The position numbers and the translations under genes are program-made. 64,000 nt of DNA from Atherix ibis (taxonomy: Eukaryota; Arthropoda; Insecta; Diptera; Athericidae), in NCBI GenBank assembly GCA_958298945.1, contig OY282605.1, positions 109,798,267-109,862,266 of the forward strand. The letters run 5' to 3'. Under the pieces are notes generated by a model. That model was not told the DNA's origin, made no database searches, and was given only the letters and a program-made list of their open reading frames with translations. This document shows, one piece after another, positions 35,501 to 46,980 of this stretch (the first letter of the stretch is position 1; each line of letters begins with the position of its first letter).

Positions 35501-38500
35501 AACGAACAAAAATTCAATTGGTGAGAGAGCATTTTTCCTTTTTCGAATGTATTTTATCGTTTGCGCCGTGTCGGAGTTCCTTCAGTAGAGAATTTACTGA
35601 ATATCAAAGTATCCCAATATGATCTGATATTAATGCCGATAAATTGGGGTATATTATTTTTTCGTTATCCTTGTCACATATTCGTTAATATTGCGTGTCA
35701 ATGAATGGTAATCATAGTAGCTTTTGGGATTTTTGTGGTAGTTTTCCCATCGATTGAATACGTTCTCTGTGAAGAAGATTTCTAGTGAATTGGGATCTCA
35801 GACATAAATTGATAATAAATAATAATATCGACTGATATAATAACTAACATATACTCACAGATGGTTTGGTTTGCATATATACGTATAAATACATACGCAC
35901 CTACTTGTCCTAACAAATTTGTAGGATTTTCAGGATTTCTTAAAAATTTACTCTACTTTTAGTAGATTTTCTCTAAAAAATACGTGATTCTATTTTTATA
36001 TAAATTTTATGAATAAATCCAGTCAAAATAGCTAATCTGCTTTTTAACTCTTATAAATAATATACGATTTTGATATCTTCTACAATGAATACGTAGGCTA
36101 CTATATATATTTCTGGCCTAGGCAACACTAAGTGTTGCCAGGTGCGATCTGACATTTCCATTGGAAAGTTTGACATTTTTTAGCATAAACGTACTCAGAA
36201 CGTTTTGACGTACGACTATCATTTGTGTTGTTTACAGTGACTTGAAAAAATCAATTTGGCAAAAAAATGGAATTAACTCGTGAACATTTTCGTGCGATCA
36301 TTTTTCACAACTTTCGACGTGGATTATCACGACAAGAGTGCATCGATGAACTTAAATCTTTGTATGGCTATGAAGCACCATCCTATAGCACTGTGAAAAA
36401 CTGGTACAACGAATTCAATCGTGGCCGACGCTCGCTCAAAGACGAATTCCGTGAAGGTCGTCCAAAAACAGCCGTTGTTCCAGAAAACATCGATGCCGTA
36501 CGTGAACTGATAATGCAAGACCGTCATGTGACATACCGTGAGATAGAGGCATGCCTAGGCATTTCTCCCACCAGCATACATTCGATATTGCATGAACACC
36601 TGGCCGTAAAAAAGGTTTGTTCTCGTTGGATCCCGCACAATTTGACAATCGCTCAAAAAAAGGCTCGTGTGGATTGGTGTAAAGAAATGCTGAAAAAATA
36701 CGATCGCGGTGCTTCAAAAGACGTTTATAAGATCGTCACAGGTGACGAATCATGGATCTATGCGTATGAGCCCGAAACAAAACAGCAATCGACCGTGTGG
36801 GTCTTCCAAGACGAGTCAAATCCAACGAAAGTTGTTCGTGGAAGAAGCACTTCGAAGCAAATGGTCGCTTGTTTCTTTGGCAAAACTGGTCATGTGGCGA
36901 CTGTTCCGCTTGTGCAACGTAGGACGGTCAATTCTGAGTGGTACACCACCATTTGTTTGCCTGAAGTCTTCGGAGAAATTCGAAAAACGAACAAGAGAAG
37001 TCGAATCATTGTGCACCATGACAATGCGAGCTCTCACACATCGGCTCAAACCAGCGCCTTTTTGACCGGACAAAACGTCGAATTGATGGGTCATCCTCCG
37101 TACAGCCCTGACTTGGCACCCAATGACTTCTTTTTATTCCCACACATCAAGAAAAAAATGCGTGGTCAACGATTTTCGTCGCCAGAAGATGCTGTTGAAG
37201 CATTCAAAAACCATGTTTTGGAGGTGTCTCAATCGGAGTGGAAAAAGTGCTTCGAAAATTGGTTTGAGCGCATGCAAAAGTGTATAAATCTTGATGGAGA
37301 ATATTTTGAAAAACAATAAAACCTTTTTCGTTGATAAATATTCGCATTTTCATTATTAGGCCAGAAATATATATAGTAGCCCACGTATCACGTTCAATCT
37401 GTTATGACTTTCCATTTGTTTATGAAGAGGTAGGTACACATCCTAGAATATTAAATATATTTTATTAGATTTAAGATAATATCAGCTGATTGGACATATC
37501 CAAATAGTATTGAACAGAGTCTTGTACCTTGTCGTGCTACTTTAATAACATTGACACGAAATTATATTTCGCCGAAGGTTTATATTTTGAGTTTGTATTA
37601 AAACAAACTAATTGAAAATAGGTGTCCCATATAGGATGTAAATAATTCATTAGCAATATGGATAAATAAAATTAAATTGAATAAATTTAGCCAAAATTTT
37701 TGGTATAGCATTAATATTAAACGTATCCTTAAAATGGTTTTATTTATCAATAGGGATTAGGATAAGATATGTGTACACACACATTCGAGTGTTTAATATT
37801 CTATCAATTAAGTCTACACTTTATCTGTAGATCTATTTATAGGCAAATATCCTTCGATATTGTATACAGAATGACAAAATCGGTTTTTACTTTACTTCTT
37901 AAGGGTTTGGCTAAAAAGTTTGGTTTATGCTGTTAAAACTTTATGAATTTCAATATGAAAGTTTCACTATCTTTAACTAAATCTGTGTTAGTGTATTACA
38001 TGAAACTATTGAATATATGTTATTACAATCATCTTCTATCCTACAGTCTTGACTGGCTTTTAATATTTTCTAAAAATTTTATTCAATAAGAAATGATTTG
38101 TTTATATGGAATGATATAAAGAAGCCTAAATATTATTAAACGTTTTAATTTCAGAGATGAAAATTATCGGTGTTAGTTATACTTTATATTATTTGGACAT
38201 ATTTGGTCTATTCATAAAATTTAGTTTATTTTTTAATTAACTATTTGTTTTTATTGTGCTGATAATGTTTAAGATATTATTTAATAAAATATACAATTTA
38301 GTTTTTCAAAATGGTCTAAATGTTCGTAATACAAATTCAAATAAAAAAAATCTTTTTTTACTGTTCATATTTGGTATAGTTTAGGTTATAGGAAAAAAAA
38401 TCTTCAATATCAATGTTGATTGTAGAAATAATAATTTAAGTTATTTTTGAATAATTTTTTATTATTTACAATCTGTGCCGGACAAATAAAGTCAAATTCT

Positions 38501-41500
38501 TTTTCTAGTATGGTAAAATAGAATAGGGTTGTGAAAAGGACATCCTATTGCCAAATGGCCATAGTGTTATGGTGCTTAGAAGTAATATTTCAGTACTTAT
38601 GTAAATTACTTGACATAGTAAAAAAAAAAATTTTAGTAACTTAGTTTTAATATACAATTATAACTTTTAAAGTTAACTCCCTGAACGTTCTGGGTTTCCG
38701 AGAAAGCTTAATCTCAGTATGATGAACTGGATTCATATACATATTATTTAACGCAGATGTGGACTCCAACTGAATCGTTAAATTGAATAAAACATGGAGG
38801 ATATATTTCAAAATTGAAAGGGGATTTTCTTCTAGGATACATTTCTGGACTACTTATTTACGCAATTTTCGTAGTCGATATTTTCTATCGTTACATTTGT
38901 GAAAAACAGAATCTCATATATTTAAAGATAGTAAAGGAGCGACTATTCATTATATTGGATATATTAAGAGTTTCGGATTAATTAATTATGATATTTAAAG
39001 CGTAGCGGGGTAAGAAACAAAAAGCTCAAAGTAAATATATAAGCTAAAAATGCTTGTGGTAATAGAAAATGCTTTAAGTTGAATGATTTATTATTCGATT
39101 TAACGTGCCAAACCAATCGTTAGATACCTATGACACGAGTCGCCTACGACCATAGGGATTGAGTTACGCTCAATCAACGCACCACCATTACTGGTAGTTT
39201 ACAGTCAGTAACCAGTTATAAGCTGGTTACTCCAACTGTTAGTTGCGAGGACTATCTAAACCTCTACTGGCATAAGCAGTGACAGCGCCCGAGATAATTA
39301 CTATTATAGTATCTCCCACTAGCGATCCGAAGATCGTATCCGCGATATGGCTTTTAACCACAGCCACTAGGTTGCTACCTAAGGCGCCTCACCATTATCG
39401 GGCACAGTGTGTTTTAACAACATGGAGCACCCCAATTCCCGTAGTACGAATTTTTGTTTTAAGAGTACTTCGGTTTGTACTCCGCTCATTGAGCTACGGG
39501 TAGGAATCTTGTTAATTTCTAGGCACCGCTAATCCAGATCAGGTACGCGGGTTGGCCAAGACCCAAAAGCACAACCGGAATTGACCTTAGTCTTTCACCC
39601 GATTGTAGCCACCTTGCGTTTCACTCGCATGCACATTCACTACCCATTCATTAATCTTAATCTTCTTTCAAACAGTGCCATGGAAAATTCAGCCAGACAT
39701 TCCCTCGACCTTCATTCACTCTAATGCCACAAGTATCAAAATCCCGGAGAACCTCATATAAATAACACTCCACGAGGAGGTGATATACACTCTCTTGTGG
39801 TGTATCGCACAAACACTCTTTTCTTTCACTCAATCCTCTCTTATACAAGAACTCATTCATACTGACATGCCCGGTTATCAAATAACTCAGGAACAGGCCA
39901 CATTCAAACTTGTTTGCCAAAGCAAACCAGACACTTGAGATGAACCTCTGGGTCCATCTCCCATTCTCACTCTCATCCCAACTCTGTTGCCAAATCTCAT
40001 ACATTCTTTCCAGAACTAGAGCCCGTCGTTGGCGGTTTCTAAGCTCTTGAATTTTCTCATTCAGAACAGGGCATCCATCCGCCAATACAATGCCACGCCA
40101 ATACAATGAATACTTCTACGGAGTACCTCTAGATCCCATCCATGGGATTTCTCACAGTAAGGCCTGCATTGCATCGGTGGAGACTGTCCTACAAACATTT
40201 AGACATGCATACAGAACCAGCCGCTGAATTCTGTTGATTCTCTTCCTAGCATATTTAAACCGCATCACATCACCCCAAACACAAGCTCCATACGCCATAC
40301 ACGTACATGAAACAAACAAGCCCTTATATAATATTAGCATTGCCCTCCCCCAAATACCCCATTTCCTCTTTAATACCCTCCTCGGACACCCAGTGGTATT
40401 AACCACTTTCTGTCTGAGGTGGTCCAAATGGGGCCCGGAATTCAGGCGTTTACTCACCCGGACACCGAGATATCACAACGTTGTGTCAACAACCTTACTC
40501 TTAGAAACACCCACTCGCTCACTCCATTCATATACATGGCTCATACATTCTGAGCCCCTCCTCTCAAGATTCAAACGACTATCACCCTCAATCAAAAGAA
40601 GCAGGTCATCCGCATAGGCAACAACCTTGCATTTCATTCTCTCTAGTAATACCAACAGCTCATTCATCATCATGTTCCAAATAGCCGGACCAGTCACATA
40701 ACCCTGTAGCCAGCCCCGAACCAGCTGCCGCACGACCCTCATATTTCTCCCATTCACACTAACATATCTCTTCTCGAAATAGCTCATCCAAAGATGGACT
40801 TCATCACACTCTATTTCGACGAGCTTCTTATTCACTCGATTCCATTTCAAACAGTTGAATGCCGCTTTAAAGTTGACGCTTTAAGTTGACTGAGAGAAAT
40901 ATGATTGAATTTAAGAAACACCATTTACTAAGCCGTCTTGGTTATAATCCGTTGTTAAACCGCATTCAACTTGTTAACGAGAGTTTTTCGTCTCTAAACG
41001 AGAGTAATTTATCATATATTTTATGTCAGGAACAAAATTAAATTTTATTCCTGCAACCAGACTGTTATTGTGCAAACAATTTAAAGGATCCAAATCCAGT
41101 TATAGTTTCTTATCGTAGTTCTTTTTGCCCATAAATTAGTTTATCAAAATATTGGGTTGTCTGGGAAGTAATTTCGTTGTTTCCCAATTGAGGACTTAAT
41201 TGTATTTTTTCACAACCAACTTCACACTTAACCCGCATAATCATATGTATTTTGACAGTTGACATAGCAAGACTTGCTTGTGAAGAATTCGATTGATTCT
41301 GCATAGTAGTTTTTGGTTGATACCCTTTTAAATATGGAAAGTGAAAAACAGCATTTTCGGCATATTTTACTTTTTTGCTATAAAAAATATAAAAATGCTG
41401 TTCAAGCAAGAAAAAAATTATCCAATTTGTATGGATAAGATATGTTAAGTAAGCGCCAGTGCCAAAACTGGCACCGGCAATTTTGATCTCGAAGATGCAC

Positions 41501-43739
41501 CACGTTCTGGAAGACCAGTTGAAGCTGATGAAGACACAATAAAGGCATTAATTGATGCAAACCAGCGAATAACAACTCGTGAGATCGCTAAGAGATTAAA
41601 TTTATCAAATTCGACCGTTCAAGATCATTTAAAACGGCTAGGATTTATCTCAAAGCCAAACATATGGGTTCCTCATCTTCTTACGGAAAAAAATTTGTGC
41701 CGTCGCATTGACGTTTGTGATTTGCTTCTCAAATGCCAACAAAATGATCCATTTTTAAAGCGTATCATTACTGGGGATGAGAAAGGGGTTGTCTACAAAA
41801 ATGTTAGCCGCAAAAGATCCTGAAGTAGAAAAGATGAAGCGGCTCAATAATCTTGATTCCTTTTATACCAGTTGAAGCGTTCCAGCACTGCTACGAAGTA
41901 AGAAAAGAACGCCCCCAGCCTCGTTATTTTTTTGCCACATCTCCTATTAACAAAACCATTTCAAGAAAATTCTATTTACCTACCTTTGTAACAATTTTCA
42001 GGTAGAGAATTTTCAGTTTTATTAAATTTCAGTTTTATTAATTCTGTTCAAAAATATCTCAGAAATAAAAGAGACTTAATTAAAAGTTAAATGTTTAATA
42101 ACAGTTGAGTATCCAATTAGACTAATTATATCGGCACTATAAAAAGGCAACCAACTATAATATTAGGGCTTTTTTATGGAAGACATCGAAAGAATATAAG
42201 AAATATCAAAAATAAACTAATGAAGGCTATTGGGTGATCCGGGAAGTAGTTTCGATTTTTTTTATATAAAAATGAAGGACGATTTTCTTATAGTGAATTA
42301 ATTTTTTATTCAATTAAATATTGTCCAGTCTGATCCAATACCCTTTCTAGCAGTAGCATGATTCTATCCTCATAAAATTTTTATTCTTTGCTGGCAAAAA
42401 ACTTATTTAAGTGATTTTAGACATCCTCATTTAAATTAAATGTTTTACCGTCTAAAAAATTTTGTAGAGACCTGAACAAATGATAATCAGAAGATGCTAG
42501 GTCTGGAGAATATGGTGGGTATGGCAGTATAACCTATTCAAGCTCTAAAAGCTTTTGCTGAGTGGTCTAACTTGTATGTGGTTTCGCATTATCCTTTTGG
42601 AACTGTATACCTTACCTATTGACCAATTCTGGCCTTTTTTCTTTAAGTGTATCAGTCAATTTATCCAACTGATGACAGTAAACTTCAGAATTTATTGGCA
42701 AAACCTCAAAATAAACGATTCCTTCGAAATCCCGCCAAACAGATAGCATAACCTTTTTTTTAAGGTATATTGGCTTTCGAAGATAACGTACTTTGGAGTA
42801 TATTTCGATACTCGGGAACGAAAAATTTCATACGGACCTGTATTAGGTGAATAGGAGGACAACGAAATCATAGGAACCCCTTTTTTAGAAAAAAAAACAT
42901 GTCGATAGATGGCGTTGTCATGCTAGAACATCCAAGTGCCGACTCTGTAATGTCCTCTTTGACGATGCTAGATGCTTTCTTGCGCGATATTCGTCTACCA
43001 CTGCTTTTTGGCGCTCTAAAAATGCTTTATGTCACCGACTAACCGAAAAACGTATGCTCTTGATAAGAAATGTTCCCAATAGGCTCATAAAAAAAAGCTT
43101 CATAAAATAATTGATAGCACATCGATGCTCCAAATTTCGAGGTTCCAGATTTAATAATGCATCACAAGAGCACAAATTTATAGATTTGCGTATTTGCCAA
43201 ACCTATTATACGTTAGTCCCTCCTGCTTGTGAAGTAAAGGTTGAAAACATTTATTTCAAAGGCAGGAGGGACTAACATATAAGCTATGTGAAGGGAAAGT
43301 CTCCAGTATTACCAGAAAACTCTCAGTAATGGTAGGCTTATGAGTTTTTTGCCACACCTCGTATATTTAAGATTTATTAATAAAATATTACTTATTATAA
43401 GGAAATTAATAATATTTTCCATAGTAAAAAGGAACATTTTTCCCGTTCATACTGTAGACCTCCTCCTTCTAGTATAAAATTATCCATTAAGCAGGACTTC
43501 TTAAAAGGAATCGATTCTTTTGTGAATTATTCAAATTATTTCTAGGACGATACTTACCCGGAAATAAATTAGCAACCAGAGTGAATGGCAAACAAAGGAT
43601 ATTGACGAGAAGATCTGCCACTGCTAAATTTGCAATAAATTGATTGGTTAATGAACGCATTTTTGATGCTCGAGCCACAACAATGACGACAGCAATATTG
43701 CCAAGTACTCCAATAAAGAACACCGTTCCATAGGCTAGA
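29553..43739 (-). CDS. class A (rhodopsin-like) peptide-type GPCR, N-terminal exon(s) not found
   Basis: Five minus-strand exons join in phase: 43739-43558, 32675-32419, 32248-32045, 30074-29847, 29750-29553, giving 355 residues from TM1 to the C-tail. TM1 is FFIGVLGNIAVVIVVARASK and TM2 is FIANLAVADLLVNILCLPFT. Next come the loop tryptophan (AWILG), the TM3 cysteine (FFCKTV) and an ERC motif (ISIERCAAISFPL) where DRY/ERY is usual. TM4 is IIWLVALTINLPW, extracellular loop 2 has VCIELWP, TM6 has FALSWMPLYTIFCIV, and TM7 is QWLGAANSCINPILYAFMNR. The C-tail is Ser/Thr-rich with a cysteine near its start (KRPWCSRMS). The combination points to a neuropeptide receptor of the NPY/NPFF/SIFamide/RYamide-like assemblage; I cannot assign the ligand. 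The start codon and extracellular N-terminus must be above 43740. The 10.9-kb first intron is full of transposons. Confidence 0.87.
30240..31510. repeat. degenerate tandem repeat, about ten units, in a receptor intron
   Basis: A motif of the form ACTACAACTTTCAATTAGAG followed by GTCGTAAAGAAGTTGG and a CTTGTAA-AT-rich spacer with GGTCTAAATACTTCTAAT recurs at about 30489, 30604, 30720, 30808, 30917, 31101, 31180, 31306 and 31423, so units are about 85-120 bp. Divergence is high. No open frame runs through it. Confidence 0.75.
33041..33850. repeat. 413-bp tandem duplication in a receptor intron
   Basis: The block starting GGCTTAGAGTAGGTCATTGA at 33041 repeats at 33454 with a period of 413 bp and only scattered differences, ending about 33850. 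It contains a GGTGGGAGGG patch and long T runs; no coding content. Confidence 0.88.
34020..34480 (-). mobile_element. heavily decayed mariner remnant
   Basis: Minus-strand traces of a mariner catalytic end (CCCCCTATACACCTGATC around 34195-34215, expected PPYSPDL; DGTCGT-poor surroundings) with many stops. The layout resembles the remnants at 16.6 and 42.8 kb. Weak evidence only. Confidence 0.35.
34481..36089. other. intron sequence without recognisable features
   Basis: AT-rich part of the receptor's first intron between two transposon insertions; no exon, repeat or coding remnant detected. Confidence 0.5.
36092..37385 (+). mobile_element. complete mariner element with matching TIRs
   Basis: 1294 bp, flanked by TA target duplications at 36090-36091 and 37386-37387. 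Terminal inverted repeats of 29 bp (36092-36120, 37357-37385) match at 28 positions and contain GGCTACTATATATATTTCTG. It carries one uninterrupted transposase gene. It sits in the receptor's first intron in antisense orientation to it. Confidence 0.95.
36267..37319 (+). CDS. mariner transposase, intact DD34D
   Basis: 350-residue cut-and-paste transposase, the usual length for mariner (345-350). The N-terminal half has paired HTH motifs (LTREHFRAIIFHNFRRGLSR, STVKNWYNEFNRGRRSLKDE, GRPKTAVVPENIDAVREL, YREIEACLGISPTSIHSIL). The linker has WIPHNLT in place of WVPHEL. The catalytic triad is complete: VTGDESW (about residue 156), VHHDNASSHT (about 251) and YSPDLAPNDFFLFP (about 286), with 34 residues between the second and third aspartate. 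The start ATG at 36267 follows an ATGG context, and stop TAA is at 37317-37319. There is no stop or frameshift, so the element could be recently active. Subfamily not assigned; it is clearly neither mauritiana (Mos1) nor irritans (Himar1) by sequence. Confidence 0.96.
   Translation: MELTREHFRAIIFHNFRRGLSRQECIDELKSLYGYEAPSYSTVKNWYNEFNRGRRSLKDEFREGRPKTAVVPENIDAVRELIMQDRHVTYREIEACLGISPTSIHSILHEHLAVKKVCSRWIPHNLTIAQKKARVDWCKEMLKKYDRGASKDVYKIVTGDESWIYAYEPETKQQSTVWVFQDESNPTKVVRGRSTSKQMVACFFGKTGHVATVPLVQRRTVNSEWYTTICLPEVFGEIRKTNKRSRIIVHHDNASSHTSAQTSAFLTGQNVELMGHPPYSPDLAPNDFFLFPHIKKKMRGQRFSSPEDAVEAFKNHVLEVSQSEWKKCFENWFERMQKCINLDGEYFEKQ
37388..39099. other. intron sequence without recognisable features
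   Basis: AT-rich DNA within the receptor's first intron; no exon, terminal repeat or coding remnant seen. Confidence 0.5.
39100..40875 (-). mobile_element. 5'-truncated R1-clade non-LTR retrotransposon
   Basis: GC-richer block. Minus-strand frames 40850-40473, 40457-40152 and 40106-39657 together give the end of a reverse transcriptase and its C-terminal domain: KAAFNCLKWNRV at the truncated start, the RT motif GWLQGYVTGPAIWNMMMNEL, the catalytic VVAYADDLLLLIEG, thumb-region sequence (RQKVVNTTGCPRRVLKRKWG, ACVWGDVMRF, RINRIQRLVLYACLNVCR), and a C-terminal CX2-type cysteine/histidine segment (GHVSMNEFLYKRGLSERKEC, HLLVEC). Two or three frame breaks and stops. 39100-39656 is probably 3'UTR. 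R1 elements usually sit in 28S rDNA; no rDNA flanks this copy. Confidence 0.85.
41152..41830 (+). mobile_element. 5' half of a GGTTGTC-ended mariner
   Basis: Starts with the terminal repeat TTGGGTTGTCTGGGAAGTAA and runs through MESEKQHFRHILLF-like sequence (41335), NFDLEDAPRSGRPVEADEDT, IKALIDANQRITTREIAKRL (41480-41600) and PFLKRIITGDEKG (41755-41790). Homology then stops shortly after the first catalytic aspartate. Same family as 23.6 kb. Confidence 0.8.
42230..42790 (-). mobile_element. 3' half of a GGTTGTC-ended mariner, inverted
   Basis: Begins with TTGGGTGATCCGGGAAGTAG at 42230 (element 3' end). Minus-strand traces follow of the C-terminal half: RKKARIGQ, VPKG, a decayed catalytic end and ATARKGIGSDWTIFN near 42340-42310. 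Many stops. It lies in opposite orientation to the 5' half at 41.15 kb. Confidence 0.7.
42791..43276 (-). mobile_element. mariner remnant ending in a GTTAGTCCCTCCTGC repeat
   Basis: Minus-strand trace of a mariner N-terminus (NLEHRCAINYFMKL, about 43145-43100) with decayed sequence to about 42800. 43212-43226 and 43262-43276 form a perfect 15-bp inverted repeat (GTTAGTCCCTCCTGC). The outer copy resembles the end of the 16.6-17.2 kb remnant. Confidence 0.5.
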
Positions 43740-44815
43740 CTGAAATTAAAAAAGAAAAACAAATTAAATAAAAATAATTGTAGTAGAAACATTTTTTCAA
43801 CGATTATTTTTATGATGAAAATGTCTGTTATATTTCCATCCAATAAATATAGCAATTGATATAATAACGATAGGTAATTATTAATAAAATACACACAATA
43901 AATATTTGCATACTCGAATAATATAATCGAAATATAATATTTGATTTAATCTAAAATTAATTATGAATTTTTAGATCTTTAAAAATATTTACATCACTCT
44001 TCTTTGACTTTCAGATATGATGATTACTTGAAGAGAGAAAATCAATTTTCTTTCAAGAACTAATACAAACATTTCATATTTATTATTAGAAAATAATATA
44101 CTAAATCAAAAGTTAACTACATTGAATATAATTTATAAGCTTTTCAAACTTATAACAAGCTGTTAGTAGGGAGTTTAGTAAAATCACAGAAACAGCGAAA
44201 ATCTCCTATCATAAAATATGGTGGAGAATATTAGTCTCTACCATAAACACCGAAATTTTCCACTCGCAAATCTTATAACATATAAAAAAAGGGTTAAAAT
44301 GATTTATTTATCATAAACATGATGATTAAATTGTTTTTACTTGCGCAAGTGTAACGGAAGTGGAATAAGGACTTGTCGATTGCTGAAAACTTTTTCAACT
44401 TTTCCTTTAACCAATAAACTAATTAATCATAATCAACATAAACTGATTGATTTCTATAGAAAAGTTATAACATCATTTAAACATAAAAATACAGATGTAC
44501 TTTTGTTAAATGCCGACAATATTAATAATAATATTCCCTTGAACTATGTATAATTTCTACAGTCAGTAAAATTCAAGTAACATTAAATGGTTAATACATT
44601 TATAATAATATGTATAAAAATAATATTTATAATTTCGTTCAAATATTTAAAAAAAAAATTTTTTTTCCATATAATTTTGATATAATTTTTTTTTAATATA
44701 TAATGGACCTCACAAATTGATTTTAGAATTATTGGTATTCATTTACATATACTTTACTATTACTAAAGGTATTTGCCCACCCAAAAAAAAATATTTTGGT
44801 TATTTCTGCTTAATA
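43740..44815. other. region upstream of the first recognised receptor exon
   Basis: Intron or 5' region of the GPCR gene. Frame analysis shows no convincing N-terminal exon with signal or glycosylation sites; the start exon may be further upstream. Confidence 0.4.
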
Positions 44816-44817
44816 TA

Positions 44818-46056
44818 CCAGGAGTATAAGCTTAAATCTGCTGTTTGGTCATAGATGGCGTGAGTGAGCGTATTAAGCTACCATGGGCACGCCATATTTT
44901 TTTTATGAGTTTGACATCTGTCAAAATTAATCAGTGCACATTGTCAGCAATTTCGTATAACAACATACATTTTTTCTTTGGTAATTATGTCTAGTTTTGT
45001 GCCAGAAAAAGAACATATGCGGGAAGCTCTGCTTTTCTGATTTAATTTGAAGAAATCGGCTGCCGAATCGTAACGAATGCTTATAGAGGGCTGTGGTCAC
45101 AGTGCTTTATCGGAAACAACGTATCGAGATTGGTTTCGTCGGTTCAAAGACGGCAATTTTGACTTGTGGGACAAGAAGTGTGGAAATCGGTCTAGGAAGG
45201 TTGAGAACCATCAATTGCAGGCTCTTTTGGACGAAGACGATACCCAATTGCAAAAAATGCTCGCGTAGTAATTGAGTGTTACTCAACCAGCCATTTTCAT
45301 GCGTCTGCGTGCCATGGGTAAGATTGAAAAGATCGGAAAATGGGTGCCGCTTGAATTGAACGATAGGCAGATGGAGCGATGCCAAAATACATGCGAAATC
45401 TTGCTCACCAGACAAAAATGAAAGTCGTTCCTGTATCGGATTGTGATAGGTGATGAAAAGTAAATATATTTCGAGAATCCTAAACGCAATAAATCGTGGG
45501 TTGATCCCGGCCAACCATCAACATCTTCCCCAAGACCAAATTGCTTCGGACGGAAGACGATGCTGTGCGTTTAGTGGAATCAGTAGGGTATCGTCTACTA
45601 TGAGATATGGAAATTTGGTGAAACTGTCAATGCCCACCGTTACCATCAACAACTGATCAAATTGCACCGTGCTCTGCGTGAAAAAAGAACGGATTATCAA
45701 CAAAGACATGATGGATATTCCTCCACGACAACGCAACTTCGCACACGTCAAAAATGGTCCCACCACACTTATTTTCCAGACCTGGGCCCTTCCGACTACT
45801 ACCTGTTTTCGGCGATGGGCCACGCGCTCGCTGAGCAGCACTTCGATTCTTACGAAGACGTCCGAAAATGGCTTGATGAGTGGTTTGCCTCGAAAGAGAA
45901 GGAATTTTTTTGGGGTGGTATCCACAAATTGCCTGCGAGATGGAAAAATGTGTAGCTAACGAGGGCAAGAACTTTGAATAAATTTGTTTTTAAATTTCTA
46001 TAAAAAAAAAATGTTTTTTTGACTAAAAAACAGCGGTTTTAATCTTATATACCTGA
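44818..46056 (+). mobile_element. mauritiana-subfamily mariner, copy 2, degenerate
   Basis: 1239 bp between TA dinucleotides (44816-44817, 46057-46058). The left end CCAGGAGTATAAGCTTAAAT matches copy 1 at 19.5 kb, while the right end is more decayed. Plus-strand transposase pieces: FVPEKEHMREALLF (44995), YRDWFRRFKDGNFDLWDKK (45120), LQALLDEDDTQLQKMLA (45215), GKWVPLELNDRQMERCQNTC (45335), FLYRIVIGDEK (45425), CFGRKTMLCV (45540), then DLGPSDYYLFSAMGHALAEQ (45780) and a C-terminus to 45955. At least five stops plus frameshifts; the second catalytic segment is scrambled near 45720. Confidence 0.9.
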
Positions 46057-46439
46057 TATATACTATTATTTAGTATATTTTCATTATTAAATTATATTAT
46101 TATTGTCATTAGTATTTTTTGCAAAGATTATGGTAGTATTTTGGATCATTATTACTGCAAAATCTTCCATAGATATTGTGGGGATGTAGGACAAACTTTC
46201 CTTATATTCCTATCATGTTTATCTTTAAAGTACTCAGTAAGATTTAGGGTTTGGGAATTTGCATTGGCAATCATTGGGCTAGGTCGGTGCCGCGACAGTA
46301 TTTGAAAAATAATTCAAAGTCTGGATCGGTCAAATTTACTGCATTGGTGTGAGCATTGGGATAAATGGTTTTGTTTTTATTTTGTTATAGTAAGGTGGAA
46401 ATTATCGAAAAATAAAGTGTTAGACTTTAACCCACTAAA

Positions 46440-46980
46440 AATACATCACGTGACATTTCTATGTCTCCCCACGGAACCGTCGTCGTGCAGTACTTCGTCG
46501 GGGAGGGATTGATCGAAATCACTATTTTAGTGAATTATTACTATCGTTTCCTCCAGACATAGTCTTTTCAGGACTGCTGTCGCAAGGACTTCGACACCCT
46601 CCGAAGCAGTCCGCGTGTCGAACATCACGGCCACAATATTCTCCATCGCCAGGGGTCCGCCAGCCCACTTCTGAGCATTTTCTCTCTCTTGAAGATTTAC
46701 CGTCGACTATACTAATTAGATTCGAAAGGAGTTAAATCGTTCCGTCGAATCCCAAAGTTCAAGTCCGTACGTCCAAATTGGCTTCAGTACTGTTGATTGT
46801 TAGCTTTGCTATTGTACCTAAGAATCTCAGCAACTGCTTTTAACGTCCGTAAAATTCCGTCCTTTTTAGGTTTTTTATGTTGGTTCCATCTTAAGCATCT
46901 ATTGGTATAGAGTCCTAGATAACGTACCTTATCTTTGCGTAGAATAATGCTACCGTTAAAGAATATGGTAGAAGATAATT
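46440..46980 (-). mobile_element. jockey-like non-LTR retrotransposon remnant
   Basis: GC-richer patch. The minus strand reads TVLKPIWTYGLELWDST (about 46790-46735), the signature of the region after the RT in jockey-clade elements (ILKPIWTYGIQLWG). It is preceded at 46930-46880 by a segment resembling RYLGLYTNRCLRWNQH. Stops and frame breaks throughout; no 5' part. Confidence 0.65.
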
